Part shown: piece after piece, positions 51,129-59,313 of the stretch
Position numbering within the stretch: position 1 is the first letter of the stretch
Layout of the letters: each line of letters starts with the position of its first letter
NCBI GenBank assembly: GCA_965116715.1
Contig: OZ220724.1
Span: forward strand, 2,294,001-2,358,000
From: Poriferisodalis sp965116715
Lineage (GTDB): Bacteria > Actinomycetota > Acidimicrobiia > Acidimicrobiales > Poriferisodalaceae
DNA length: 64,000 nucleotides
Reading direction: 5' to 3'
Program-made: the position numbers and the translations under genes
The notes under the pieces: model-generated
The model's database searches: none
What the model saw: the letters and a program-made list of their open reading frames with translations, nothing else
Told to the model about the DNA's origin: nothing

Positions 51129-51474
51129 GGGCCAAGTCGGGAGGCAGCGGCACCTCCTCGATCATGAGTTGCGTGTGACCGCTTCTGGGCGGTCGCCCGC
51201 GTGGGCGTTTGTCCGTGCAGACCCGCCCATTCTCGAAGAGCTCGCCGCCCCACACGCCCCATGGCTCGTGGCGTGCTTTTGCGGCGTCGAAGCACTCGCT
51301 CACCACCGGGCAGGCCGAGCAGATGGCCTTGGCGCGAGCGATCTCCCAGAAGTTCTCCGAGAAGAACAGCGGGGTCAGGGTGCCCACGAGGTCGCGGCAG
51401 CGGCCCCGTGCGCGCCAACCCTCATTCGTGAGGGCTGCGGTGTTGTCGGTGTTGTCGATGACGAGTTCCAGCAT
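51121..51474 (-). CDS. WhiB-family iron-sulfur regulator
   Basis: A 117-residue Wbl protein. The [4Fe-4S] cysteines are Cys26, Cys52, Cys55 and Cys61 (…ICSACPVVSEC), followed by the turn GVWGGELF and a basic DNA/sigma-contact tail KRPRGRPPR. Such proteins are confined to actinobacteria and their phages and act with the primary sigma factor. AGGAG lies 8 nt before ATG 51474. The subgroup (WhiB1-7) is not clear; it has no neighbour that fixes its role. Confidence 0.93.
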   Translation of the reverse strand: MLELVIDNTDNTAALTNEGWRARGRCRDLVGTLTPLFFSENFWEIARAKAICSACPVVSECFDAAKARHEPWGVWGGELFENGRVCTDKRPRGRPPRSGHTQLMIEEVPLPPDLARA

Positions 51475-51559
51475 GAGTTTTCTCCTGTGTCTGGTGAGTG
51501 TCTGGTGGAGCAGTCGTGGTTCAGGGGCAGCGGTGTCGGTGCGGGCAGCGGAAACGCAA

Positions 51560-51589
51560 AACGGCCGCCGGGTTGTCCCAGCGGCCGTT
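51560..51589 (-). terminator. Intrinsic terminator-like hairpin
   Basis: AACGGCCGC/GCGGCCGTT form a 9-bp stem continued by GGG-TTGT-CCC. On the minus strand it is followed by TTTTGCGTTT, so it would end the transcript of the small gene at 51615-51860 before whiB. Confidence 0.65.
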
Positions 51590-51614
51590 CGGAGAGTTCT
51601 GGTGTCTCAGTGGA

Positions 51615-51860
51615 CTACATCAGATACTCCGATGGCCGCAGGCGGTGGCGCTTCGTGATTGCCGTCGGGTTGGCACCGTGACCGCGCACCGCATGCTGGA
51701 ACATGACCGGCATCGGGCCCGCCGCCGTGAACACCTCGGCGGCCGTGCCGCACGCCCGCACGCGCGTGGCGGTTTGCCAGCGGCAGCTCGCGCCAGGTGC
51801 AGGCACCCGTACGCGATACCCGCAGGCACGCGCTGTGGTGTCGGCGCCGTGGTCGAACAT
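51615..51860 (-). CDS. Hypothetical small Cys-containing protein
   Basis: An 81-residue frame (MFDHGADTTARACGYRVRVP… ending RLRPSEYLM) with third-codon-position GC near 80 %, as in real genes here, and a terminator-like hairpin 26 bp after its stop. It has three cysteines (RACGY, ASCRW, RACGT). ATG 51872 would add four residues. No family recognised, and no other gene occupies 51607-52005. Confidence 0.4.
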   Translation of the reverse strand: MFDHGADTTARACGYRVRVPAPGASCRWQTATRVRACGTAAEVFTAAGPMPVMFQHAVRGHGANPTAITKRHRLRPSEYLM

Positions 51861-51977
51861 TGGTGGTCCCATCAAGCGAATGGTCGGGGCAACTGTCGAG
51901 CTGCGGATACCCGACGATAGGCCGCAGCGGTGCCAACAGCACCACGTCTCGACAGGTCGTGTCAAGTTATTTTCTGC

Positions 51978-51999
51978 GCGCCCGCTGCGGAGACGGCAG
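51978..51999 (+). repeat. 22-nt sequence shared with the serS/crcB inverted repeat
   Basis: GCGCCCGCTGCGGAGACGGC followed by AG, differing by one base from 47547-47568. It lies just beyond the stop of the MBL hydrolase gene, like the other copy lies beyond serS. It may be a remnant of a small dispersed element. Confidence 0.45.
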
Positions 52000-52005
52000 A
52001 GATCG

Positions 52006-53067
52006 TCAGTCGAACTCGTACTCGAGGACGTCATCGGGACGCCGCGAAACGCTGACCTCGCCGATGTAACGCAGGTGCTCCAGGTGGGCGAACGTCTCGG
52101 ACTCGGCCATCGGGCCCCAGGAGCGTTCCTTGAACAGCTGCTTCATGTAGTCCTGTACGGGCGCGCGTCCGAGCCGGTCTGAGGAGGTGCGCAGCAGGTC
52201 CAGACGCTCGTTGTGGTGGCGTTTGATGTCGTCGACGCGCCCACTCAGATCAGTGAAGGGCTGGCCGTGGGCCGGCAGACCCATCGTGACGCCGTCGAAG
52301 CTGGCGACCCGGTCGAGACTCGAGAAGAAGTCCTTCAGCGGGTCGCGCGCGGTGGTAATGCCCGAGATGTGCGGGGTGATCGTCGGCAGCACGTGGTCAC
52401 CGCAGATCATCAGACCGCCTTCGGGATCGAAGAGGCACAGGTGGTCGATGGTGTGGCCGGGGGTGTGCACCGCCACGAATTCCCGCCGCGCCAGCTTGAT
52501 GCGATCGGCGTCCGTGACATGATGCGTGGGGTGAGGAGTGGCGAACCAGCGGCCGCCCCACCCGTTGCGCATTGCCCAGTAGCCGAGCTTGGCCCGGATG
52601 GGCATCTTGTAGCGCTGACCGCCCCACGGCGTCGGGCCGCCCGGTCCGGTATCGCGCCCGCTGTACACCGGGTCGGCAACGAGCTCGTTGTTCTCGCCGT
52701 CGGACGACACCGGCTCGAGGGCTTCCTCGTCCTCGTCGGCAGTGTCCCACCACAGCCGGAATCGACGGTGGGTGATCACGTCGGCGCCGTACTCCTGATG
52801 GAAGCGCCCCGCAGCGCCGAAGTGGTCGGGATGGCTGTGGGTGACGATGATGGAGTGGACTCGCTCAGGCGGCACCTCGGCCTCGGCCAGCCCTGCCATC
52901 AGTGCCTTCCAATTGGCCGGGCCCGGCAGGCCGGGATCGACGAGGGCGGCACCGCGGTCGTCATCGAGGATGTAGCAGTTGACGTGCCCGAGACCCGGCA
53001 TCGACATCGGCAGCTGCAGTCGGCGCACGTCGGGAGCAAGCTCGGTGATTTTGCCGTCGGGCGGCAT
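52006..53067 (-). CDS. MBL-fold metallo-hydrolase
   Basis: A 353-residue metallo-beta-lactamase-fold enzyme. Metal ligands are in THSHPDHFGAAG, in the HTPGHTIDHLC region and in ICGDHVLP; MGLPAHGQPF follows. The long form with a C-terminal helical part (DIKRHHNERLDLL…) resembles the MBL proteins of uncertain role (beta-lactamase-like/LACTB2-type). Start: ATG 53067 has GAGGAG close upstream, but TAGTCT lies 7 nt before GTG 53094, which could be a leaderless start adding nine residues. Confidence 0.85.
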   Translation of the reverse strand: MPPDGKITELAPDVRRLQLPMSMPGLGHVNCYILDDDRGAALVDPGLPGPANWKALMAGLAEAEVPPERVHSIIVTHSHPDHFGAAGRFHQEYGADVITHRRFRLWWDTADEDEEALEPVSSDGENNELVADPVYSGRDTGPGGPTPWGGQRYKMPIRAKLGYWAMRNGWGGRWFATPHPTHHVTDADRIKLARREFVAVHTPGHTIDHLCLFDPEGGLMICGDHVLPTITPHISGITTARDPLKDFFSSLDRVASFDGVTMGLPAHGQPFTDLSGRVDDIKRHHNERLDLLRTSSDRLGRAPVQDYMKQLFKERSWGPMAESETFAHLEHLRYIGEVSVSRRPDDVLEYEFD

Positions 53068-53124
53068 CTGCTCCTCGCGAGTCGGGCGTGACACGAGGTG
53101 CAGACTAGCGAGCCGCCCCAACTT

Positions 53125-53736
53125 CTAAAGAGCGTTCGATTCTGTGGCGGACTCAGCGGCCGTATCCGTGACTGGGCCCGTCGCACCCGGTCGGAGCCAC
53201 TGGTCACGATAGAAGCGCAGCTCATCGATGCTCTCGAGCACGTCGTCGAGGGCCCGGTGCTTGGTGGTGCCGGCCCGGGATCGGCTCAGATCGGCCCAGG
53301 CTGTCGCGACGTCCGGCCGCCATCGCTTGGCGAGCTCCTTGATCGACGACACGTCGACCACCCGGTAGTGCAGGTGCTCTTCCAGTGCCGGCATGTACTG
53401 GTCCAGGAAACGGCGGTCGGTCCCGATCGAATTGCCGCACAGCGGCGCGGTGCGAGGCTCGGGAACGTGCTCGGTCACGAACGCGAGCGTGCGCTCTTGC
53501 GCGTCGGCCACGGTGATGCTCGACGCAGTGATCTCGTCGAGCAGCCCGGTGGTGGAGTGCATGGTGTGAACTTCCGGGTCCATCGCGTCCAAGTCCGCCT
53601 GCGATGCCCCGACGACCAATGAGGGACCGGTGGCGATCACGTCGAGCGAGTCGTCGGTGATCACCGTCGCGATCTCCACGATTCGATGGCGCCGGTGATC
53701 CAGTCCGGTCATCTCCAAGTCCAGCCAGACCATCAC
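53125..53736 (-). CDS. orn: Oligoribonuclease
   Basis: A 3'-5' exonuclease of the DEDDh family (203 aa) degrading di- to pentanucleotides, including pGpG. Motifs: VWLDLEMTGLD (Asp, Glu), NSIGTDRRFLDQYMP, and the final HRALDDVLESIDELRFYR (His, Asp). TACCAT overlaps ATG 53745 and would place the mRNA 5' end at GTG 53736/ATG 53733, so one of these is preferred over 53745. Confidence 0.94.
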   Translation of the reverse strand: MMVWLDLEMTGLDHRRHRIVEIATVITDDSLDVIATGPSLVVGASQADLDAMDPEVHTMHSTTGLLDEITASSITVADAQERTLAFVTEHVPEPRTAPLCGNSIGTDRRFLDQYMPALEEHLHYRVVDVSSIKELAKRWRPDVATAWADLSRSRAGTTKHRALDDVLESIDELRFYRDQWLRPGATGPVTDTAAESATESNAL

Positions 53737-53788
53737 GGCGGCCATGGTAGGCACGACCTGGGCTGGCGGCCGCAATAGCGTTCAATCG

Positions 53789-54628
53789 ATGAAGGGCGTG
53801 TTCCAGCGACGACGGTCGCGCCGCGGTCCGCGATGGCGGCGCACATCAAGGTGGCGCCTGGTCTCGGGCGGGCTGGAACCCGTCGAGCGGCTCGTGGCCG
53901 GCCTCATCTTGCTCACCGCCATCTTGGTGGCCGGCACTGGCGGCTATGTGGTGCTCGGCCTCGATGTGCTCGATGCGCTGTACCAGACCGTCATCACCGT
54001 CTCGACGGTCGGCTACGGCGACCCAGAGGACATCGGCGGCCGCTACCAGCTCTTCACGATCGCCCTCATCCTGCTCGGCACCGGCACGACGCTCTACACG
54101 ATCGGTGTCGTGATTGAGATGCTGTTCGAGGGACGGCTCGACGACCACATCAGGAGGCGGCGCATGCAGCGCTCCATCGACAGTCTTTCCGGTCACGCGG
54201 TCATCTGCGGCTACGGCCAGGTCGGTCAAGCCATCGCCGAGGCCATGGTCGACGCGGGCACCGAGGTGGTGCTCATTGACAGCGAATCCGAGGTCGACCC
54301 CGGTGACCTGCACATGTTGTCCGGCGATGCCACTCACGACAGCACCCTGCAAGACGCCGGCGTCGAGCGCGCGAGCTCGCTGGTGGTGGCTCTGGATTCC
54401 GACGCCGACAATCTCTATGTCGCCTTGAGCGCCCGCGCGCTGTGCCCAGACCTGTACATCGTGGCGAGAGCCAACTCGCCGGAGGCATTGCCGAAGCTGC
54501 GCCAAGCAGGCGCCGACCGCGTCATCAACCCGCACCAGATCGGCGGAGCGCACATGGCTGCCGCTGCCTTGCGTCAGGACCCTGCCGACGACGGCGCAGG
54601 CCAATCGGACCCGGGGGCCAGCCGCTGA
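53789..54628 (+). CDS. Potassium channel with RCK/TrkA-N domain
   Basis: A 279-residue two-TM channel: a basic N-terminus, TM1 (about 36-57), a pore with selectivity filter TVGYGD near residue 73, TM2, then an RCK nucleotide-binding domain beginning HAVICGYGQVGQAIAEAM and with a GDATHDSTL block. It is of the MthK-like class, gated by cytoplasmic ligand. TAGCGT lies 7 nt before ATG 53789. It is divergent from orn. Confidence 0.92.
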   Translation: MKGVFQRRRSRRGPRWRRTSRWRLVSGGLEPVERLVAGLILLTAILVAGTGGYVVLGLDVLDALYQTVITVSTVGYGDPEDIGGRYQLFTIALILLGTGTTLYTIGVVIEMLFEGRLDDHIRRRRMQRSIDSLSGHAVICGYGQVGQAIAEAMVDAGTEVVLIDSESEVDPGDLHMLSGDATHDSTLQDAGVERASSLVVALDSDADNLYVALSARALCPDLYIVARANSPEALPKLRQAGADRVINPHQIGGAHMAAAALRQDPADDGAGQSDPGASR

Positions 54629-54643
54629 CCGCGACGATGTGAC

Positions 54644-54937
54644 TCAGTCGGCCACGAGGTGCAGGGCGCGGCGAGTCTGCTCGATGCGCTCGTAGCCCTC
54701 GGTGTCGGCGAGGTAGCGGCGCTTTGCCAAGCGTGCACGCGCACGGCGCCTGCGGGCCTTCGCCGCTTCGGCGTTGGCGGCGACCTTCCGGGCCAGTCCC
54801 GCGGCAATGAGGCCGCCGACGTGGAGCCCTGTGGCTTGGGCCCGACCAGGCGTCTTGGCTGTCTGATCGGCCTCGAACTCGAATTGCGAGGCATCGAACA
54901 GGGTCAGCGGCGGCAGCGTCGGCGGCTTCGTAGGCAT
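54644..54937 (-). CDS. Hypothetical small basic protein
   Basis: A 97-residue protein starting MPTKPPTLPPLTLFDASQFEF, with an Ala-rich helix and a strongly basic stretch KARRRRARARLAKRRYL. No domain recognised. It may be conserved among relatives, since the frame is long and clean, but I cannot confirm it. In-frame ATGs exist further upstream (54979, 54967). It is convergent with the potassium channel gene. Confidence 0.55.
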   Translation of the reverse strand: MPTKPPTLPPLTLFDASQFEFEADQTAKTPGRAQATGLHVGGLIAAGLARKVAANAEAAKARRRRARARLAKRRYLADTEGYERIEQTRRALHLVAD

Positions 54938-55009
54938 GCCCTCATGGCTACCGATGCGGTGTGACATCGAAGAGTCCACTTGGTTCGGGGTGGCGGGCGA
55001 CGCCTGGCT

Positions 55010-55447
55010 TCAGCGGCCGGAGTGCCCGAATCCTCCGAGACCCCGTTCGGTCTCATCGAGTGCATCGACCTCTTCCCACTCCGCCTGCTCGACGCGCTGG
55101 ATGACCAGCTGGGCGATGCGGTCGCCTCGCTGGATCTCGTAGGGCTCGCTGGGATCGGTGTTGAGCAGCAACACCCGCAGCTCGTCCCGGTAACCGCTGT
55201 CGATCAAGCCGGGCGAGTTCACGCAGGTGACCCCGTGCCGCCACGCCAAGCCGCTGCGGGGCTGCACAAAGCCTGCATAGCCAAGCGGGATGGCCACGGC
55301 GATGCCAGTGGGCACCATGGCCCGCCCGCCGCCAGCAGCGAGCGTGACCGACTCGGCGGCCAGCAGGTCGCATCCCGCATCGCCGGGCTTGGCATAGGCC
55401 GGCAGCGGGAGGTCGGGATCCAGGCGTCGTATGGCAACCACCACCAC
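55010..55447 (-). CDS. dut: Deoxyuridine 5'-triphosphate nucleotidohydrolase
   Basis: Trimeric dUTPase of 145 aa. The five motifs are visible: PGDAGCDL, PRSGLAWRHG, NSPGLIDSGYRDE, GDRIAQLV, and the C-terminal arm RGLGGFGHSG (usual form RGxGGFGSTG). TACAGT at 55452-55457 overlaps GTG 55456, so one of the GTG codons at 55447-55441 is the more likely, leaderless, start. Confidence 0.95.
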   Translation of the reverse strand: MVVVAIRRLDPDLPLPAYAKPGDAGCDLLAAESVTLAAGGGRAMVPTGIAVAIPLGYAGFVQPRSGLAWRHGVTCVNSPGLIDSGYRDELRVLLLNTDPSEPYEIQRGDRIAQLVIQRVEQAEWEEVDALDETERGLGGFGHSGR

Positions 55448-55493
55448 GGCGAGCACTGTAGGTGAGGCCTCGGCCGGCGCTGCGCCGGTGCGG

Positions 55494-55566
55494 TAGGCCG
55501 CCCGGGACTCGAACCCGGCACCTTGGGATTAAAAGTCCCCTGCTCTACCTGATGAGCTAGCGGCCC
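55494..55566 (-). tRNA. tRNA-Lys (TTT)
   Basis: A 73-nt cloverleaf: acceptor GGGCCGC/GCGGCCT, D-stem GCTC/GAGC, anticodon loop CTTTTAA (TTT), T-stem CCGGG/CCCGG with TTCGAGT, discriminator A. CCA is not encoded. The top pair of the anticodon stem is a mismatch. Confidence 0.93.
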
Positions 55567-55645
55567 GATGTCCGCAGGCACCGATCCGGCGCTCCGGCAC
55601 TCGCATCGAGGCTACTGGCGGGGTTCTCGCTCTAGCCTGACGCCA

Positions 55646-55852
55646 GTGCCGCCAGCATCCGGGCCCGAAGGGTCGCCACCGCCCGCAGTGAGTGCCGCGT
55701 CTCCCTCCTCGGCGCTGCAGGCGGAGCTGCTCAGCGACGGCGAACTCGATGCCATCGAGGATGAACTGACACGAGCGGAACGCACCTTGAGTCTGCTGGC
55801 GGACGACGACATCGACGCGGCAGATGCGGTGGCTTGGCTCGCTGAGTCCTGA
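55646..55852 (+). CDS. Small acidic protein
   Basis: From GTG 55646 a 68-residue product whose C-half is acidic and helical (LSDGELDAIEDELTRAERTL…). This part resembles the helical start of DksA/TraR-like proteins, but the zinc finger is absent, so the family is not assigned. TAGCCT lies 7 nt before the GTG, a typical leaderless start in this genome; ATG 55568 would put the 5' end inside the tRNA region. Confidence 0.5.
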   Translation: MPPASGPEGSPPPAVSAASPSSALQAELLSDGELDAIEDELTRAERTLSLLADDDIDAADAVAWLAES

Positions 55853-55879
55853 TCGTCGCCGTCGAGGCGGCCGGCCCAG

Positions 55880-56584
55880 CTACTCGATCATGAGATCGAT
55901 GTCAGAGGACACCAGTTCGACCCTGTTGCGGGGCTCGAGCTGATCCCAGTTCCAGGTGGCGTCCGCCGCGGCGCCGTCGAGCCAGAACCAGCGGCCTGCA
56001 AGATTCGGCACCCGCTCGTCGTCGAGGCCGACCTGCGCGTCGATCGTTTTGAGCACGCCGGCGTGGCCCACCAGCAGCACGCGACCGCACACGGACAGAT
56101 GCCGCCGCAGCGCCGGCAGCAACCGTCGGGCGATGCTGTCCTCGGACTCGAAGCCGGGTGGCCATCTCCTGGCTGCGACATCGCCCGGCCAGCCCTCGTC
56201 GATCTCAGCCCGGGTGAGGCCTTCCCATGGCCCCGCGCTGCGCTCACGCAGTGCCTCATCGGTCACCACCTCGCTGACGCCGAGCTGCTTGGCGATGATC
56301 TCGGCGGTCCGCCGCGCCCGTTGCAGATCGCTCGACACGATGAGGTCGAACGCCGGCAGGTCGAACGCGTGCCGCCCGGTGTGCAGGTCGCGCCCGCGCA
56401 TCGCGGGTGTCCGCCAGCTGTCGTCGGCGGCAGCGAGCGTCGTTGCCAAGGCATCGGCGGCGATCTCAGCCTGACGCTCGCCGAGACCAGTCAGCGCAGG
56501 ATCGGCCTGCCCCTGCCAGCGGCCGCGCAGGTTCCACTCGGATTGGCCATGCCGCACCGCAAGCAACTCCGAATGCTGTGTCAC
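55880..56584 (-). CDS. Histidine phosphatase family protein
   Basis: A 234-residue phosphoglycerate-mutase-like phosphatase. Phosphohistidine motif AVRHGQSEWNLRGRWQG, then DLIVSSDLQRARRTAEII, LRERSAGPWEGL and second His in VLLVGHAGVLK. It resembles broad-specificity or GpgP/PhoE-type phosphatases rather than glycolytic mutases. GTG 56584 has TAGGGT 8 nt upstream. Confidence 0.88.
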   Translation of the reverse strand: MTQHSELLAVRHGQSEWNLRGRWQGQADPALTGLGERQAEIAADALATTLAAADDSWRTPAMRGRDLHTGRHAFDLPAFDLIVSSDLQRARRTAEIIAKQLGVSEVVTDEALRERSAGPWEGLTRAEIDEGWPGDVAARRWPPGFESEDSIARRLLPALRRHLSVCGRVLLVGHAGVLKTIDAQVGLDDERVPNLAGRWFWLDGAAADATWNWDQLEPRNRVELVSSDIDLMIE

Positions 56585-56679
56585 GGCGCACGACCCTAGA
56601 GGCTGCGCCGACGGCCGTGGCTGTGGCCCAAGCGGCCCGTCCTCGTTGCCTCTGGGACGTGATCGGTAGCATCGCAGCG

Positions 56680-56922
56680 ATGCCGACGGTGACGATCCGC
56701 CTGTTCGCAGGGGCGCGCGAAGCGGCCGGCGTCGGCAGCACCCAGACCGAAGCGTCGTCGGTCGCCGAAGCACTGGACTGGGCGAAGGCGAGTTTCGGCG
56801 AAGGATTCAGCGCCGTCCTGGCTGCCAGCAGGGTTTGGCTGAACGGCGAGCCGGCGCTCGGTGAGTCGCAGCTCAGTACCGGCGACGAGATCGCCGTGCT
56901 GCCGCCCGTATCGGGCGGCTGA
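56680..56922 (+). CDS. MoaD/ThiS family sulfur carrier
   Basis: An 80-residue ubiquitin-fold protein (MPTVTIRLFAGAREAAGVGS…) ending in PPVSGG, the diglycine tail that is activated by adenylation for sulfur transfer. The sequence fits MoaD (molybdopterin synthase small subunit) better than ThiS. No moaE or E1-like gene is adjacent. TAGCAT lies 7 nt before ATG 56680. Confidence 0.88.
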   Translation: MPTVTIRLFAGAREAAGVGSTQTEASSVAEALDWAKASFGEGFSAVLAASRVWLNGEPALGESQLSTGDEIAVLPPVSGG

Positions 56923-56936
56923 GCGGCAGCGGCACG

Positions 56937-57866
56937 GTGACAGCGTCGCCGGGCCTCCCGCCGGCGCGGCCGCGAACGTCCGCGGTCGCGCAATGGCTCG
57001 GGCCTGCTGTCGCCTTGGGCGACGCCAGCATCGGCGCGGGACTGCTCTGGTTCGCCGCGCTGCTCGGTGCCCTGTGGGCCGGGGCAGTGACGTTCGGGCT
57101 GACCGTGACGGCGATCGCCATGCTCGCTGCGTGGCAGGCAGCGGGCGCTCGGGGCCCTGCGGCCGCGACACGCCAATCGCCGAGCGGCGAAGCGACGCTC
57201 ACAGCGCCGACGCTTCCCCCGAGTCATCGGCTGCCGGCAGCAGCGCTGGCCGGCGCAGTCGGATTCGCAGGCGTTCTCGACACCCGGCTGGCGGGAGCCG
57301 TGGTCGCCGCAGCAGCCCTCGCCAGCTTCATGGTGGTGGCCGTGCTGCGACCCCGGCGCGCCGGCGGCGTCACACCGCCTGCGGGACATGCGCCGCCGCT
57401 GCCGCTGCTGGCCGGCGCAGGGCTGCTGATTCGCAGCTGGATGCAGGTCGGTGTTGCGGCGGCGTGCTCAGCCGCGGTTGCCCGCTATTCGCTCGGAGCG
57501 GCACTGGTGCTCGTGAGCGCGGCTGCGGCCTACGACGCCGCCGCTCACCTCAGTGCGTCAGGCCGGCCGCCGGGGCTGCGCGGTCCGCTGGCCGGGGTGA
57601 CCGCAGCTGCAATTGCCGTCTTTGCCCTGACCGGACTCAGCGTGCCTCCGTTCGCGCCGACCGATGTCATCGGGTTCGGTGTGCTCGCCGTGCTGACCCT
57701 GCCGCTCGGCCCCGCCCTCGCCCGGCCGAACACTGCCGCAGAACTCGCTGACGGTCCCCGGCGAGCGTGGCGGCGACTGACCCGAGAGTGGGCAGTACGC
57801 AGGCTCGATTCGCTGAGCGTCACGGCTCTGGCGTGGATGTGGGCCCTGGGACTCCTCGCCATCTGA
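56937..57866 (+). CDS. Integral membrane protein of unknown function
   Basis: A 309-residue Ala-rich protein with about eight hydrophobic segments between residues 20 and 255 and a C-terminal hydrophobic end (TALAWMWALGLLAI). A family cannot be assigned by eye; weak resemblance of DVIGFGVLAVLTLPLG to CDP-diglyceride synthase-like proteins is not convincing. GTG 56937 lies 14 bp after the MoaD-like gene, so co-transcription is likely. Confidence 0.6.
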   Translation: MTASPGLPPARPRTSAVAQWLGPAVALGDASIGAGLLWFAALLGALWAGAVTFGLTVTAIAMLAAWQAAGARGPAAATRQSPSGEATLTAPTLPPSHRLPAAALAGAVGFAGVLDTRLAGAVVAAAALASFMVVAVLRPRRAGGVTPPAGHAPPLPLLAGAGLLIRSWMQVGVAAACSAAVARYSLGAALVLVSAAAAYDAAAHLSASGRPPGLRGPLAGVTAAAIAVFALTGLSVPPFAPTDVIGFGVLAVLTLPLGPALARPNTAAELADGPRRAWRRLTREWAVRRLDSLSVTALAWMWALGLLAI

Positions 57867-57938
57867 GCGGCTCGCCCACACAGCGCTGCAGCCGGCTCAG
57901 TTCGTGACGCCGCAGCGATCTGCGTAGCGTTATCGGCC

Positions 57939-59210
57939 GTGGCGCCCGATGCTCCCGACACCCAGACGCATGGCGGACCTGGCCGCCTCTTGCGCGTCGC
58001 AGTGCTGTGCATGCACACCTCGCCGCTGCACCAGCCCGGAAGCGGCGACGGCGGCGGCCTGAACGTGTACGTGCGCGAGCTCACGGCCGCGTTGGCGCAC
58101 CTGGGCGTCGACTGCGACATCTACACACGCCGCACCGATCCGTCGCAGCCTGACCGGCACGAGGTGGAGATGGGAGTCAGCGTCACCCACGTCGATGCCG
58201 GCGCGCCGTCGCTCGACAAGGATGATCTGCCGGCCGTCGTCTCGGCATTCGCCGACAGGGTCGGCGAGCATCTCGCACGCCGCCCGGTCGACGCACTTCA
58301 CGCTCACTACTGGTTGAGCGGCATGGCCGGACATCAGCTCAAGCACCGGCTGGACATCCCTCTGGCAGTCACGTTTCACACGCTGGGGCGCGTCAAGACC
58401 AGCACGGGCGACGCCGAGCCGCGCCACCGCGGCGACGCCGAGCAGCGAGTCATCGACTGTGCCGATGCGGTGTTCACCTCCGGTGATGCCGAGGCAGGCC
58501 AGCTCAGGTCGCTGTACGAGGTTCCCCCCGAGCGCCTCCACGTGCTGACACCCGGCGTCGACCGGGCCATGTTTGCGCCCGGGCAGCGCCATGCGGCCCG
58601 TGCGGCGATCGATCTTCCGCCAGGACCGGTGCTGCTGTTCGTCGGTCGCCTGCAGCCGCTCAAGGGCGCCGAATTGGCGGTGGAGACGCTTGCGGCGACG
58701 AGGGCCGCCGGCACGGCGGGCGCCGACGCCCAGCTGCTCATCGTGGGAGGACCCAGCGGTCCGCACGGCGGGGCCACGCTGAACCGGCTGAGGGCGATGG
58801 CTGACGGCCTGGCGGTCGCCGACCATGTGCGGTTCGTCGATCCGCTCCCGCACCACCTGCTGTCGACGTACTACCGCGCCGCTGATGTGTGCCTGGTGCC
58901 GAGCCGTTCGGAATCGTTCGGACTGGTCGCGCTCGAGGCGGCAGCCTGCGGGACGCCGGTCGTTGCGTCCGATGTCGGTGGGCTGCGCGACAACGTCGTC
59001 GAGGGGAGCACCGGCTATCTCGTCGCCGGCCGCAGCAGTGATGAGTTCGCCCGCCGCGTCATCGACATCCTCGCCGACCCGCTTCTGGCGTTGCGGCTCG
59101 GCGATGCCGGTTCTCGCCGCGCCGAGCGCTACAGCTGGCGCGCGAGCGCGGCTGCGGCGCTGGACGTGATCGACGCGGCGGCCCGCCGCGAACTCGTCGC
59201 CTGCCTGTGA
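57939..59210 (+). CDS. mshA: D-inositol-3-phosphate glycosyltransferase (mycothiol synthesis)
   Basis: GT4 glycosyltransferase of 423 aa that transfers GlcNAc to inositol-3-phosphate, the first mycothiol step. The N-terminus CMHTSPLHQPGSGDGGGLNVYV is the MshA signature; the nucleotide-sugar site has SRSESFGLVALEAAACGTPV. The following YbjN gene is the usual actinobacterial neighbour. TAGCGT lies 8 nt before GTG 57939. Confidence 0.9.
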   Translation: MAPDAPDTQTHGGPGRLLRVAVLCMHTSPLHQPGSGDGGGLNVYVRELTAALAHLGVDCDIYTRRTDPSQPDRHEVEMGVSVTHVDAGAPSLDKDDLPAVVSAFADRVGEHLARRPVDALHAHYWLSGMAGHQLKHRLDIPLAVTFHTLGRVKTSTGDAEPRHRGDAEQRVIDCADAVFTSGDAEAGQLRSLYEVPPERLHVLTPGVDRAMFAPGQRHAARAAIDLPPGPVLLFVGRLQPLKGAELAVETLAATRAAGTAGADAQLLIVGGPSGPHGGATLNRLRAMADGLAVADHVRFVDPLPHHLLSTYYRAADVCLVPSRSESFGLVALEAAACGTPVVASDVGGLRDNVVEGSTGYLVAGRSSDEFARRVIDILADPLLALRLGDAGSRRAERYSWRASAAAALDVIDAAARRELVACL

Positions 59211-59226
59211 CCTGCATCACCTTTCT

Positions 59227-59308
59227 TGCCCGCTCTTGTTCCCAATCTCGATTGGATTCGGGCTCACGGGCCGCTCGGGCCACGGCTTCGCCTGACGGCT
59301 CAGCCTCC
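59227..59308 (-). repeat. Dispersed repeat, copy 2 (reverse orientation, with internal hairpin)
   Basis: On the minus strand it reads GAGGCTGAGCCG … GGCGAAGCCGTGGCCCGAG … CGGCCCGTGAGC, then a 21-bp segment CCGAATCCAATCGAGATTGG… in place of the 6-7 bases found in other copies, then AACAAGAGCGGG. The inserted segment contains the dyad CCAATC/GATTGG. It lies between the mshA stop and ybjN. Confidence 0.7.
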
Positions 59309-59313
59309 GCGCT

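Noticed and set aside
56937..57866. CDP-diglyceride synthase (CdsA)
   Set aside because: Only a weak resemblance in one helix; the CdsA signature is not found, so the gene is left as a membrane protein of unknown function.
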